In this document: positions 24,263-31,762 of the stretch, one piece after another
Layout of the letters: every line of letters begins with the position of its first letter
How positions within the stretch are numbered: the stretch's first letter is position 1
Assembly: GCF_041260665.1 (NCBI RefSeq)
Contig: NZ_JBGCCT010000038.1
Span: 1 to 64,000 of the forward strand
Length of the DNA stretch: 64,000 bases
Source of the DNA: Catenulispora sp. GP43
GTDB taxonomy: Bacteria; Actinomycetota; Actinomycetes; Streptomycetales; Catenulisporaceae
Direction of reading: 5' to 3'
Notes under the pieces: model-generated
What the model saw: only the letters and a program-made list of their open reading frames with translations
Databases searched by the model: none
What the model was told of the DNA's origin: nothing
Translations under genes and position numbers: made by a program

Positions 24263-25870
24263 ATGGCGGCTACCCAGCAACTCGACAAGGCGACGGCCAT
24301 GGTACTGGCCTCGGCCGCGTCCACGGCGGCGACGACCCGCCCCTCCGGGGAGACCCAGCAGCAGCAGTGCGAGCGGATCGCCGCCGGCATCACGCTGCAG
24401 CTCAACGCCAACGCCCCGGGGTGGGAGACCAAGTGGCTCCTGATGACCCCGACCAATGCGAACCTGGCCTACATCGCGGTCGACAGCGCCTCGAACCAGG
24501 TCGCCGTGGTGCTGCGGGGCACGAACGCCAACGTCACCGACACGATGGAGGACTTCGCCGTCGGCACGGTCGTGCCGTTCCCGGCGAGCGGCGCGACGAC
24601 GACGGTCTCCGTGTCCAGCGGCGCCATGGCGGCGTTCACGGAAGTCGTCAACACCGAGGCCGCCGCCCTCGGGAATCTCGTCGGCGGAGCGATGGAGCAA
24701 GCGCTTGTCACCGTGCTCTCCTCCATGCCCGAGGGTGCGACGGTCTTCGTGATCGGCCACAGCCTCGGCGGATGTATAGCGACCATGATCACGCCGTATC
24801 TGGTCACACAGTGCACGCGGAACCAGTGGCCGAAGCCGCCGTCGTTCGGGATCCTCACCTTCGCGGCGCCCACCGCAGGGCTGCAGACCTTCGCCACCTA
24901 CTTCGACGACAACCTGATCAACAACTCCGTACTGGTCCAGTGCGACTTCTTCGTGAACGTGTACGACATCGTCCCGCAGGCCTGGGCCACCCTCGGCAAC
25001 GTCCTGGACGACCCGTACAACAAGGACCCGAGCAAAAAGAACTCGCCCTGGTACCCGAAGGGCACCCAGGTGACCGGCGAGCTGGCGGATCTCGTCCGGA
25101 TCATCGAAACGCTTCCGGGGAACAACGTCTACGTCCAGCCCGGACCGTCGAACCAGCAGACCCTGAACACCACCTACGGCCTGTCGAACGAGAAGCTGAC
25201 CGCGAACACGCTCGAGGACTTCACGGGCCAGATCGGGTTCCAGCACGAAAACGCCACCTACCTGGCCCTGTTGGGTTCGCCGCTGAAACTCCTGACACCG
25301 CCCGCCGTCGACGGTGTGACCCCCGCCTCGACCGAGGCCATCACGGGGACGATCGAGATCGCGGGCAGCGGCTTCGGCGGCTTCGACCCCGCCACGAATC
25401 TCGGCGTGGACTTCGGCACCTACGCCTGCCCCGCTTCGACGATCACCGTGGTGAACGACACCCAGATCACGATCACCGGCGTGCCGCCGGTCTGCGGCGT
25501 CGTCGACGTCCGCGTCACCACCCCGCTGGGCACGTCCGCCGCGTCCCCGCTGTCCAAGTTCGCCGTCGGCGGCCCGGAACCGGTATGGGTCTCCAGCATC
25601 TCGCCGACCACCGCCGCCATCGGGGAGACCATCTCGGTCTACGGCCAGGGCTTCGCCGAAGGCGCCGCGGTGTTCTTCGGCAAGCTGGCCTCACCGAACG
25701 TGAAGCTCGGTTACACGGAGCCGGAGGGGCCGTACCTCACCGCGGAGGTCCCGGGTGAGATTCTCAAGCAGCGGCTCGACGGCAAGACCTTCAACGTCAC
25801 CGTCGTCGTGAACGGGTACTCGAGCCCGTCCAGCCCCGCCGACGAGTTCACCTACCCCGCCAAGAACTGA
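24263..25870 (+). CDS. Class 3 lipase-like hydrolase with two TIG/IPT domains
   Basis: A 535-residue protein. Residues 60-300 show a class 3 lipase-like core: VVLRGTN, GHSLGG with nucleophile Ser167, and FAAPTAG. Residues from about 350 hold two IPT/TIG (Ig-like) domains, starting VDGVTPASTEAITGTIEIAGSGFGG and VSSISPTTAAIGETISVYGQGF. No signal peptide or membrane segment is visible at the start, which is unusual for a lipase with Ig-like domains. The ATG follows AGGAGCGAG. A strong hairpin follows the gene. Confidence 0.75.
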   Translation: MAATQQLDKATAMVLASAASTAATTRPSGETQQQQCERIAAGITLQLNANAPGWETKWLLMTPTNANLAYIAVDSASNQVAVVLRGTNANVTDTMEDFAVGTVVPFPASGATTTVSVSSGAMAAFTEVVNTEAAALGNLVGGAMEQALVTVLSSMPEGATVFVIGHSLGGCIATMITPYLVTQCTRNQWPKPPSFGILTFAAPTAGLQTFATYFDDNLINNSVLVQCDFFVNVYDIVPQAWATLGNVLDDPYNKDPSKKNSPWYPKGTQVTGELADLVRIIETLPGNNVYVQPGPSNQQTLNTTYGLSNEKLTANTLEDFTGQIGFQHENATYLALLGSPLKLLTPPAVDGVTPASTEAITGTIEIAGSGFGGFDPATNLGVDFGTYACPASTITVVNDTQITITGVPPVCGVVDVRVTTPLGTSAASPLSKFAVGGPEPVWVSSISPTTAAIGETISVYGQGFAEGAAVFFGKLASPNVKLGYTEPEGPYLTAEVPGEILKQRLDGKTFNVTVVVNGYSSPSSPADEFTYPAKN

Positions 25871-25891
25871 GACCGGTCACCGATCCGATCA

Positions 25892-25940
25892 CGGGTGTCG
25901 CGTCCGGTGTTCCGCTGAACGGAACAGGACGCGACACCCG
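25892..25940 (+). terminator. Nested hairpin terminator after the lipase
   Basis: Outer 14-bp arms CGGGTGTCGCGTCC and GGACGCGACACCCG are perfect. Inside them TGTTCCG and CGGAACA pair, with a GG bulge and a 5-nt loop. The stem begins 21 bp after the lipase stop. Confidence 0.8.
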
Positions 25941-26013
25941 GCCGTCTCTCCGACCACGCTGACCTTCGAAAGCATGCCCTTCGAAGCATTCCAGCACCGA
26001 TCGGAGCAGACCA

Positions 26014-26553
26014 TTGCGACACCTCACCAAAAGGACAGCCCTGTTCGCCTCCGCTGCTGTCATGGCACTGCCGGCCGTCGCGGTCTCCAGCGGCGCGGCC
26101 CAGGCCGACCAGCCGCCCTTCCCCTTCACCTCGATCCGCATCTGGGGCTCCACCCACTGCATCGACAACGCCACGCAGAACGCCGAGACGGTCCAGATGT
26201 GGAACTGCACCGGCGGGCCCGAGCAGCAGTGGTCGCAGACCCCCGACTCCGTCAACGGGGTCGCCACCGGAAGTTACTCGCTGGTCAACGAGAACACCCG
26301 CTACTGCCTGGACGCGCTGGCGCAGGGCGACGGGACGGTGGTCATGGGGCCGTGCGACAGCTCGAACACGCAGCAGTGGACCACCCTGTTCGCCGACAAC
26401 CCCTCGCCGTTCACCAACGGTGCGTACGCGGTCATCCAGAACGTGTCCAGCCTCCAGTGCCTGAACACCGACAGTGTCGGGAATGGCACACTCCTGCGAA
26501 CCTGGCCGTGCGACACCACCGACCACTACCAGAAGTGGCACTCCGACTTCTGA
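26014..26553 (+). CDS. Secreted ricin-type beta-trefoil lectin
   Basis: A 179-residue protein starting at a TTG preceded by GGAG. A signal peptide runs to about residue 32 (SGAAQA). The mature part is one beta-trefoil, shown by QxW repeats: MWNCTGGPEQQW, DSSNTQQW and WPCDTTDHYQKW, with paired cysteines in each lobe (CIDN, CLDA, CLNT). No catalytic domain is attached, so it should be a free carbohydrate-binding protein. It follows the lipase gene by about 140 bp but a terminator lies between them. Confidence 0.85.
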   Translation: MRHLTKRTALFASAAVMALPAVAVSSGAAQADQPPFPFTSIRIWGSTHCIDNATQNAETVQMWNCTGGPEQQWSQTPDSVNGVATGSYSLVNENTRYCLDALAQGDGTVVMGPCDSSNTQQWTTLFADNPSPFTNGAYAVIQNVSSLQCLNTDSVGNGTLLRTWPCDTTDHYQKWHSDF

Positions 26554-26591
26554 CCAGCCCTTAATGGAGAAGCCCGAGCTGAGACAGCTCA

Positions 26592-26618
26592 CCGGGGCCG
26601 CCCACGAGGCGGCCCCGG
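26592..26618 (+). terminator. Hairpin terminator after the lectin
   Basis: 11-bp arms CCGGGGCCGCC and GGCGGCCCCGG with a 5-nt loop, followed by GTTTTG. A good intrinsic terminator 38 bp after the lectin stop. Confidence 0.85.
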
Positions 26619-26911
26619 GTTTTGTGCGTAAACAACAAATCATGTGTCCGAATCGTTACGGCCGTCTGACGAGATTCCGGCCACAGCCCTCTGGCGCCGA
26701 CCCCACCGCGCCCCATAGTTTTCGATCCTCCAAAAGAGCATTTCGTTGGCCACCCTGACACTGGCGCGTGAGGACCGTCTCGCGTCAGCGCCGTACGCAA
26801 CGCCACCTGCTGTACGGATCCCGCGGCATGACCGCGGAATCCGTCACGGAACCAACGGAACGACCATAAAGACAACGGCGTGCGCCCACGGCACCCTAAA
26901 AGGAACCAACG
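26619..26911. other. Intergenic region before the sugar-binding lipoprotein
   Basis: No gene is supported here. The stretch is less GC-rich than the surroundings and presumably holds the promoter of the gene at 26912. I see no clear operator. Confidence 0.5.
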
Positions 26912-27997
26912 TTGAGACAACTGATCATCCGCGCCATGGCGACCGGTACCGTCGCGACCCTCGCCCTGGGGGCCTGCAGCAGCGGCTCCTCCGACGGCTC
27001 GGCCAAGGGCCGGACGCCGTACATCGGCGTGATCCTGCCCGACACCACGTCCTCGGCCCGCTGGGAGACCCAGGACCATCCCGCCCTGGAGGCGGCGTTC
27101 AAGGCCAAGGGTGTCAAATACGACATCCAGAACGCCCAGGGCGACAAGGCGCAGTTCCAGGCCATCGCGGACCACATGCTCAAAGAGGGCGTCAACGTCT
27201 TGATGATCGTGGACCTCGACGCCGCCTCGGGCATCGCGGTGCTGACCAAGGCCAAGCAGGAGGGCGTGGCCACCATCGACTACGACCGCCTCACCCTCGG
27301 CGGCCACGCCGACTACTACGTCAGCTTCGACAACGTGGACGTCGGCGAGCTCCAGGGCCAGGGTCTGGTGCAGTGCCTGCAGGGCCAGACCAAGCCGATC
27401 GTGGCCGAGGTGAACGGCTCCCCCACGGACAACAACGCGACCCTGTTCGCGCAGGGTTACGACTCCGTGCTCGGCCAGCTCTACAACAACGGCACCTTCG
27501 TCAAGGGCCCGAACCAGTCCACGGACAACTGGGACAACGCCACCGCCGGCAAGAACTTCACCAAGATGCTCGCCCAGACCCCGAACATCGGCGGCGTCCT
27601 GGTGGCCAACGACGGCATGGCCCAGGCGGTGATCGCGGTCCTGAAGCAGCACCACCTCAACGGCAAGGTCCCGGTCACCGGCCAGGACGCCACCGTCCCG
27701 GGACTGCAGTCGGTCCTGGACGGCGACCAGTGCATGACCGTGTTCAAGGACTCCGTGAAGGAGGCCCAGGCCGGCGCCGACCTGGCCGTCAACCTCGCCA
27801 AGGGGCAGACCGCGTCGGCGGCCAACGCCATGGTCGCCGACACCGTCACCGGCAAGCTCGTGCAGTCCGTGGAGCTGACGCCGGAGGCCATCGTCAAGTC
27901 GAACGTGCAGGACGTCATCGCGGCCGGCGCGGTCACCAAGGCCGAGGTGTGCACGGCCCAGTTCGCGGCGGCGTGCGCGGCGAACGGGATCAAGTAG
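26912..27997 (+). CDS. Sugar ABC transporter substrate-binding lipoprotein (XylF/RbsB-like)
   Basis: A 361-residue type I periplasmic-binding protein starting at TTG, 7 nt after AAAGGAA. A lipobox LGAC puts the lipidated cysteine at residue 22. The body begins YIGVILPDTTSSARWE and shows QAIADHMLKEGVNVLMIVDLD and GQDATVPGLQSVLDGDQCMTVF, which fit xylose/ribose-binding proteins. No ATPase or permease is adjacent, so the partner genes must be elsewhere. Its expression may be induced by a sugar; the ligand is unknown. Confidence 0.85.
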   Translation: MRQLIIRAMATGTVATLALGACSSGSSDGSAKGRTPYIGVILPDTTSSARWETQDHPALEAAFKAKGVKYDIQNAQGDKAQFQAIADHMLKEGVNVLMIVDLDAASGIAVLTKAKQEGVATIDYDRLTLGGHADYYVSFDNVDVGELQGQGLVQCLQGQTKPIVAEVNGSPTDNNATLFAQGYDSVLGQLYNNGTFVKGPNQSTDNWDNATAGKNFTKMLAQTPNIGGVLVANDGMAQAVIAVLKQHHLNGKVPVTGQDATVPGLQSVLDGDQCMTVFKDSVKEAQAGADLAVNLAKGQTASAANAMVADTVTGKLVQSVELTPEAIVKSNVQDVIAAGAVTKAEVCTAQFAAACAANGIK

Positions 27998-28041
27998 GCA
28001 GGGCGTTCACAGGGCCTCGGTCCTCACAAGGCCCTCGGCCT

Positions 28042-29076
28042 TTACAGGCCCTCGGCCCCGGCACACAACGTCCGACGGACGGCGCCCCGCAGCCAGCGGT
28101 GGGCGCCGTCCGCCGTGTTCCGGGGATGCCACGCCATGCCGATCGCCAGCGGCGGCAGCTCCAACGGGACCTCGAGCGGCCTCAGTCCGAGCATGACGGC
28201 CTGCCGGCTCAGCGGCGACGGCGCGGCCCCGGGCAGCGCAGCCGGGACCAGGCACACCACGTCGCTGTGCGCGGCCAGCGCCATCGCCGCCAGGTGGCTG
28301 GGCAGCACGACGCCGACCCGCCGCTGAAGGCCCCACTCGGCCAGGGCCGCGTCGAGCGGGCCGGTGAACCGGCCGCGGCGGCTGACCACGACGTGCTCGG
28401 CCGCGGCCAGCCGGGCCGGGGTCATCGCGCCCTCGGTGAGCGGGTGCCCGGGCCGCACCGCCGGCACCATGCGCAGCCAGACCAGTTCCTCGACCTGCGT
28501 CTCGGGGTCCACGTGGTCGATGGCACCGACCTCCAGGTCGATCCGGCCGTCGCGCAGAGCCGGTCCGGCCTCCAGGTCCTCGGCGCGGATCCGGAACGAG
28601 ACCCCCGGCGCCTCACGCTGCGCCAGGCCCAGCAGTCCGGGGGCCAGCGCCGCGCCGATCAGGTCGGCGGCCTGGAGCGTGAAGGTGCTGCGCAGACTCG
28701 CGAGGTCGACGCTCGCGCCGGGGCTCAGCAGCGTTCCCAGGCTGCGCACCACGGCAGCGGCTTCCTCGCGCAGCGCCTGGGCCCGCGGGGTCGGGACCAT
28801 CGTCTGCCCGGCGCGGACCAGGAGCGGGTCCCGCAGGACGCGGCGCAGGCGGGCCAGGGTACGGCTCATGGCCGCCGGCGAGGTGTGCAGGCGGGCGGCG
28901 GCGCGGGTCACGCTGTTCTCGGCCAGCAGGGCGTCCAGCGCGATGGCGAGATTGGCGTCGATGGTGGCCGGGTCTGTGCTGGCGGCCGAGTCTGTATTGC
29001 AGGCCAAGCCCGCACTGCCGGCCAGGTCTGTATTGCTCGCCAAGCCCGCACTGCCGACCGAATCCGTGCTGCTCAC
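28042..29076 (-). CDS. LysR-family transcriptional regulator
   Basis: About 344 residues. The winged HTH (ALDALLAENSVTRAAARLHTSPAAMSRTLARLRRVL) lies after an unusual 30-residue N-terminal extension made of repeats. The effector domain follows (FRIRAEDLEAGPALRDGRIDLEVG, HVVVSRRGRF). The start could be the GTG at 29076 or an ATG at 29130, which would add 18 residues. The gene faces the NmrA-like gene at 29191, and such pairs usually have the LysR protein controlling its neighbour. Confidence 0.82.
   Translation of the reverse strand: MSSTDSVGSAGLASNTDLAGSAGLACNTDSAASTDPATIDANLAIALDALLAENSVTRAAARLHTSPAAMSRTLARLRRVLRDPLLVRAGQTMVPTPRAQALREEAAAVVRSLGTLLSPGASVDLASLRSTFTLQAADLIGAALAPGLLGLAQREAPGVSFRIRAEDLEAGPALRDGRIDLEVGAIDHVDPETQVEELVWLRMVPAVRPGHPLTEGAMTPARLAAAEHVVVSRRGRFTGPLDAALAEWGLQRRVGVVLPSHLAAMALAAHSDVVCLVPAALPGAAPSPLSRQAVMLGLRPLEVPLELPPLAIGMAWHPRNTADGAHRWLRGAVRRTLCAGAEGL
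28991..29062. repeat. Tandem 36-bp repeat in the LysR gene N-terminus
   Basis: Two imperfect 36-bp units (28991-29026 and 29027-29062, each beginning TCTGTATTGC) encode GSAGLACNTDSA and GSAGLASNTDLA-like peptides. The unit is 12 codons, so copy-number change would keep the reading frame. Confidence 0.75.
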
Positions 29077-29190
29077 CTGGGTTATTCCATTTCCGTCAAG
29101 GATTCCGTGCCGAAGTTCCCATTGTGGCATCACCGGGCCCCTCAGCACGATGGGACGCGTACCCCGACAGCTCGACCCATCGAGGAATTC

Positions 29191-30081
29191 ATGATCGTCA
29201 TCACCGCTCCCACCGGGAACATCGGCCGGCATCTGCTCGGCCTTCTGCTGGAATCGGCCCCGGCCGAGGAGGCGCTGCGGGTGATCGTGCGCGATCCCGC
29301 ACGGCTTCCGGACGCGGCGCGCGGACGCGTCGAGGTCGTCACCGGCTCGCACGGCGACCCCGAGGTCGTCGACCGGGCCTTCGACGGCGCGGACGCGGTC
29401 TTCTGGCTGGTCCCGCCGGACTCCTCCCTGACCCCGCAGGACGCGTGGAGCACGTTCACCCGCCCTGCGGCCGAGGCACTCGCCGCGCACGGCGTGGGCC
29501 ACGTCGTCGGCGTCTCGGCGCTCGGCCGTGGCACCGCGTTGGCCGACCGCGCCGGCCTGGTCACCGCCTCGCTGGCGATGGACGACCTCATCGCTGACAG
29601 CGGAGTCGCCTACCGGGCCCTGGCCAACCCGTCCTTCTTCGAGAACCTCCTGGAGGGGGCCGACTCGATCCGGGAGAAGGGCGTCTTCGTCGACACCGTC
29701 GAGGCCGACCGCAAGGCGCCCCTGGTCGCCGTCGCCGACATCGCGGCCGCCGCGGCACGCCTGCTGCTGGACCGGTCGTGGACCGGCGTCGGCAGCGTCC
29801 CGGTGCTCGGGCCGCGGGACCTGTCCGCCAACGACCTGGCCCGCATCATGACCGAGCAACTCGGCCGCCCGGTCCGCTACGAGCGCCAGTCGCTGGAGGA
29901 GATGTCCACGACGCTGGTCGGTTACGGCCTCAACGCGGAGTTCGTCCAGGGCATCGTGGACATGAAGCGGGCCAAGGACGAGGGCCTGGACGCCGGCATC
30001 GAGCGCACGCCGCAAACCTCCTCCCCCACCACGTTCGAGCACTGGTGCGCCCAGACGCTCAAGCCGGCGGTGGCGTCCTGA
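29191..30081 (+). CDS. NmrA/NAD(P)H-binding atypical SDR
   Basis: A 296-residue protein with the N-terminal dinucleotide motif [12 protein letters not shown] (residues 5-16) and the NmrA/TMR-like layout: [18 protein letters not shown], a [12 protein letters not shown] strand and FFENLLEG. Such proteins are NADPH-dependent reductases or redox sensors. The ATG follows GAGGAATTC. Its stop overlaps the start of the darcynin gene as TGATG, so the two are translationally coupled. It faces the LysR gene. Confidence 0.84.
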   Translation: MIVITAPTGNIGRHLLGLLLESAPAEEALRVIVRDPARLPDAARGRVEVVTGSHGDPEVVDRAFDGADAVFWLVPPDSSLTPQDAWSTFTRPAAEALAAHGVGHVVGVSALGRGTALADRAGLVTASLAMDDLIADSGVAYRALANPSFFENLLEGADSIREKGVFVDTVEADRKAPLVAVADIAAAAARLLLDRSWTGVGSVPVLGPRDLSANDLARIMTEQLGRPVRYERQSLEEMSTTLVGYGLNAEFVQGIVDMKRAKDEGLDAGIERTPQTSSPTTFEHWCAQTLKPAVAS

Positions 30082-30461
30082 TGACCACCCAGCAGACAGA
30101 GCCGCCGATCACAGAGCCGCCGGTCACCGCGTTCATGCTGGTGAAGACCACTCCCGAGTGGCTGGGCCTGACCGTGGACGAGCGCGTGCACGCCTTCACC
30201 ACCCAGGTCCTGCCGGCCATCGAGGCCAAGACCAGCGGCGTCCGCTCGCGCTTCTACGACACGGAGTTCTACTCCGCGCGCGTCACCGACGTCTGGGTCT
30301 GGGAGGCCGAGGACCACCACGCCTACCAGCTCCTCATCGACGCGCTGCGCGAGACTCCGTTCTGGGATCGTTACTTCGAGGTCGTCGACCTCCTGGTCGG
30401 CACCGAGAACGGCTACGCCCGGACCTACGGCCTGGAGAACGTCGCCACGATCAGTACCTGA
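30081..30461 (+). CDS. Darcynin-family protein
   Basis: A 126-residue protein. The core ([25 protein letters not shown] ... [29 protein letters not shown]) matches the darcynin family, whose role is not established. The fold is probably a ferredoxin-like dimeric alpha/beta barrel. The ATG overlaps the preceding stop by one base (TGATG). Its 3' end overlaps the convergent membrane-protein gene by 11 bp. Confidence 0.82.
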   Translation: MTTQQTEPPITEPPVTAFMLVKTTPEWLGLTVDERVHAFTTQVLPAIEAKTSGVRSRFYDTEFYSARVTDVWVWEAEDHHAYQLLIDALRETPFWDRYFEVVDLLVGTENGYARTYGLENVATIST

Positions 30462-31071
30462 GCAGGTCGAACAGCTCCTTCGGAAGCAGGACCGTGCGAT
30501 CGCCGTTCGTCACGGTCCCGCATCCGCTCAGGTTGACGACCAGGTCCTGGCTCGAGCCGTCGGGGAACTGCATGATCAACAGTTGCTCGGGGTTGACGGC
30601 TTGGGCCGTGCAGATCTGAGATCCGGGTGTCCGCGCGTGGGTCAGGACGTGGATCAGCGTTTTGAGCGAGGACCCGGTGATCTGGTCCGCGCGCGCCGAC
30701 ATTCCGCTTTGGCTGTCGGAGAACCCGTAGACACACAGGGTCGCAGCGGCCGGTGTCCCGGAGTACAGCCGACCACCAGGCCCCTTGGAACGGACCGCGG
30801 TGGGAGGCAGGTCCGGGCACCTGGCCGGCGCGACAGCCGCCGTCGAAACCGCATCGCCCGCCCCCGACGCCGACTGCCACGCCGCCACCCCGGCCGCGAC
30901 CCCCAGCACGCCGCCGACCGCCAGGACCGCACCGGACACGCGCAGCCGGGCGGACCGGCGGCGCGCGCCGGCGGCCACGGCGTCGAACAGGCCCGGGGCG
31001 TCGGCGGCCTGGCCGGCCAGGTCGCGAAGGCCCTCGGCCAGCGGGCGGGTGTCGAAGTCCTGCTGCTTCAT
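30451..31071 (-). CDS. Membrane partner of the SigE-type sigma factor (putative anti-sigma)
   Basis: A 206-residue protein: about 40 cytoplasmic residues, one membrane helix ([21 protein letters not shown], about 45-66) and an extracytoplasmic domain with four cysteines. It lacks the HxxxCxxC zinc motif of ZAS anti-sigma factors, so its role as an anti-sigma is inferred only from position, 11 bp after a sigma gene. RBS AGGAGCGG precedes the ATG. The extracytoplasmic domain is not recognised. Confidence 0.68.
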   Translation of the reverse strand: MKQQDFDTRPLAEGLRDLAGQAADAPGLFDAVAAGARRRSARLRVSGAVLAVGGVLGVAAGVAAWQSASGAGDAVSTAAVAPARCPDLPPTAVRSKGPGGRLYSGTPAAATLCVYGFSDSQSGMSARADQITGSSLKTLIHVLTHARTPGSQICTAQAVNPEQLLIMQFPDGSSQDLVVNLSGCGTVTNGDRTVLLPKELFDLLRY

Positions 31072-31082
31072 CGGATCCGCTC

Positions 31083-31643
31083 CTATCGGTCTTCGGCCGG
31101 CGTGCGGCGGCGCAGGGTGGCCAGGGCTTTGGCGTGCTGGCTCTTGACGGTGCCGACCGAGCAGTCCAGCGTCTCGGCGATCTGCGCTTCGGACAGGTCG
31201 GCGTAGTAGCGCAGTACTACAACGGCGCGCTGGCGCCGGGGCAGAGCCCGTACCAGGTCCAGGACGACCATCCGGTCCAGCACGCCGGTCATCGCGTTGC
31301 CGGAGCTGGAGTCGGAGTCAGAGCCCGTGTCAGAGCCCAGACCGCCGGCGCCGGCGCCGGCGCGCCGTGGCGCGACTGCCCCGACGTCCTCGCTCAGGAC
31401 CTCCCGGCCGCCGTCACGGCGCCGCCAGGACAGGAACGTGTTCAGCAGCGCCTTGCGGACGTAGGCGTCCGGGTCCCCGGCGCCGGCGACCCGGTTCCAG
31501 CGCGGCCACACCTTGACCAGGGTGGCCTGCACCAGGTCCTCGGCGCCGTGCTGAGAACCGGTGAGCACATAGGCCGTCGCCAGCAGCCCCTGCCTGCGGG
31601 CGGCGACGTACTCGCGGAACCCGGCCGGTTCGCTGTCCGCCAT
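31083..31643 (-). CDS. SigE-family ECF RNA polymerase sigma factor
   Basis: A 186-residue sigma-70-like protein with region 2 (FREYVAARRQGLLATAYVLTGSQHGAEDLVQATLVKVWPRW) and region 4 (LPRRQRAVVVLRYYADLSEAQIAETLDCSVGTVKSQHAKALATLRR). The layout is that of the actinobacterial SigE subfamily with a SGDA-rich linker. It should direct RNA polymerase to a small regulon. The membrane protein downstream probably holds it inactive. No obvious autoregulated promoter could be picked out. Confidence 0.87.
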   Translation of the reverse strand: MADSEPAGFREYVAARRQGLLATAYVLTGSQHGAEDLVQATLVKVWPRWNRVAGAGDPDAYVRKALLNTFLSWRRRDGGREVLSEDVGAVAPRRAGAGAGGLGSDTGSDSDSSSGNAMTGVLDRMVVLDLVRALPRRQRAVVVLRYYADLSEAQIAETLDCSVGTVKSQHAKALATLRRRTPAEDR

Positions 31644-31762
31644 CGGTTGTCCCCGCCTTCGCCGTGGTCCGGCCGCGCGGTCCGGTCGCCGCGCGGCTTG
31701 TGGACATTGACACTCGGTGGGCGGGGAAAAGGTTGCCTGCGCCGGCCGTTTTCCCAGCGGGT

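Noticed and set aside
25892..25940. Possible operator for the lectin gene
   Set aside because: The GC-rich nested stem directly after the lipase stop fits a terminator better.
26746..30081. Very long open frame of 1111 codons on the plus strand
   Set aside because: It reads the binding-protein gene and the antisense of the LysR gene out of frame. Only its last part, from 29191, is the genuine NmrA-like gene. Long false frames are common at this GC content.
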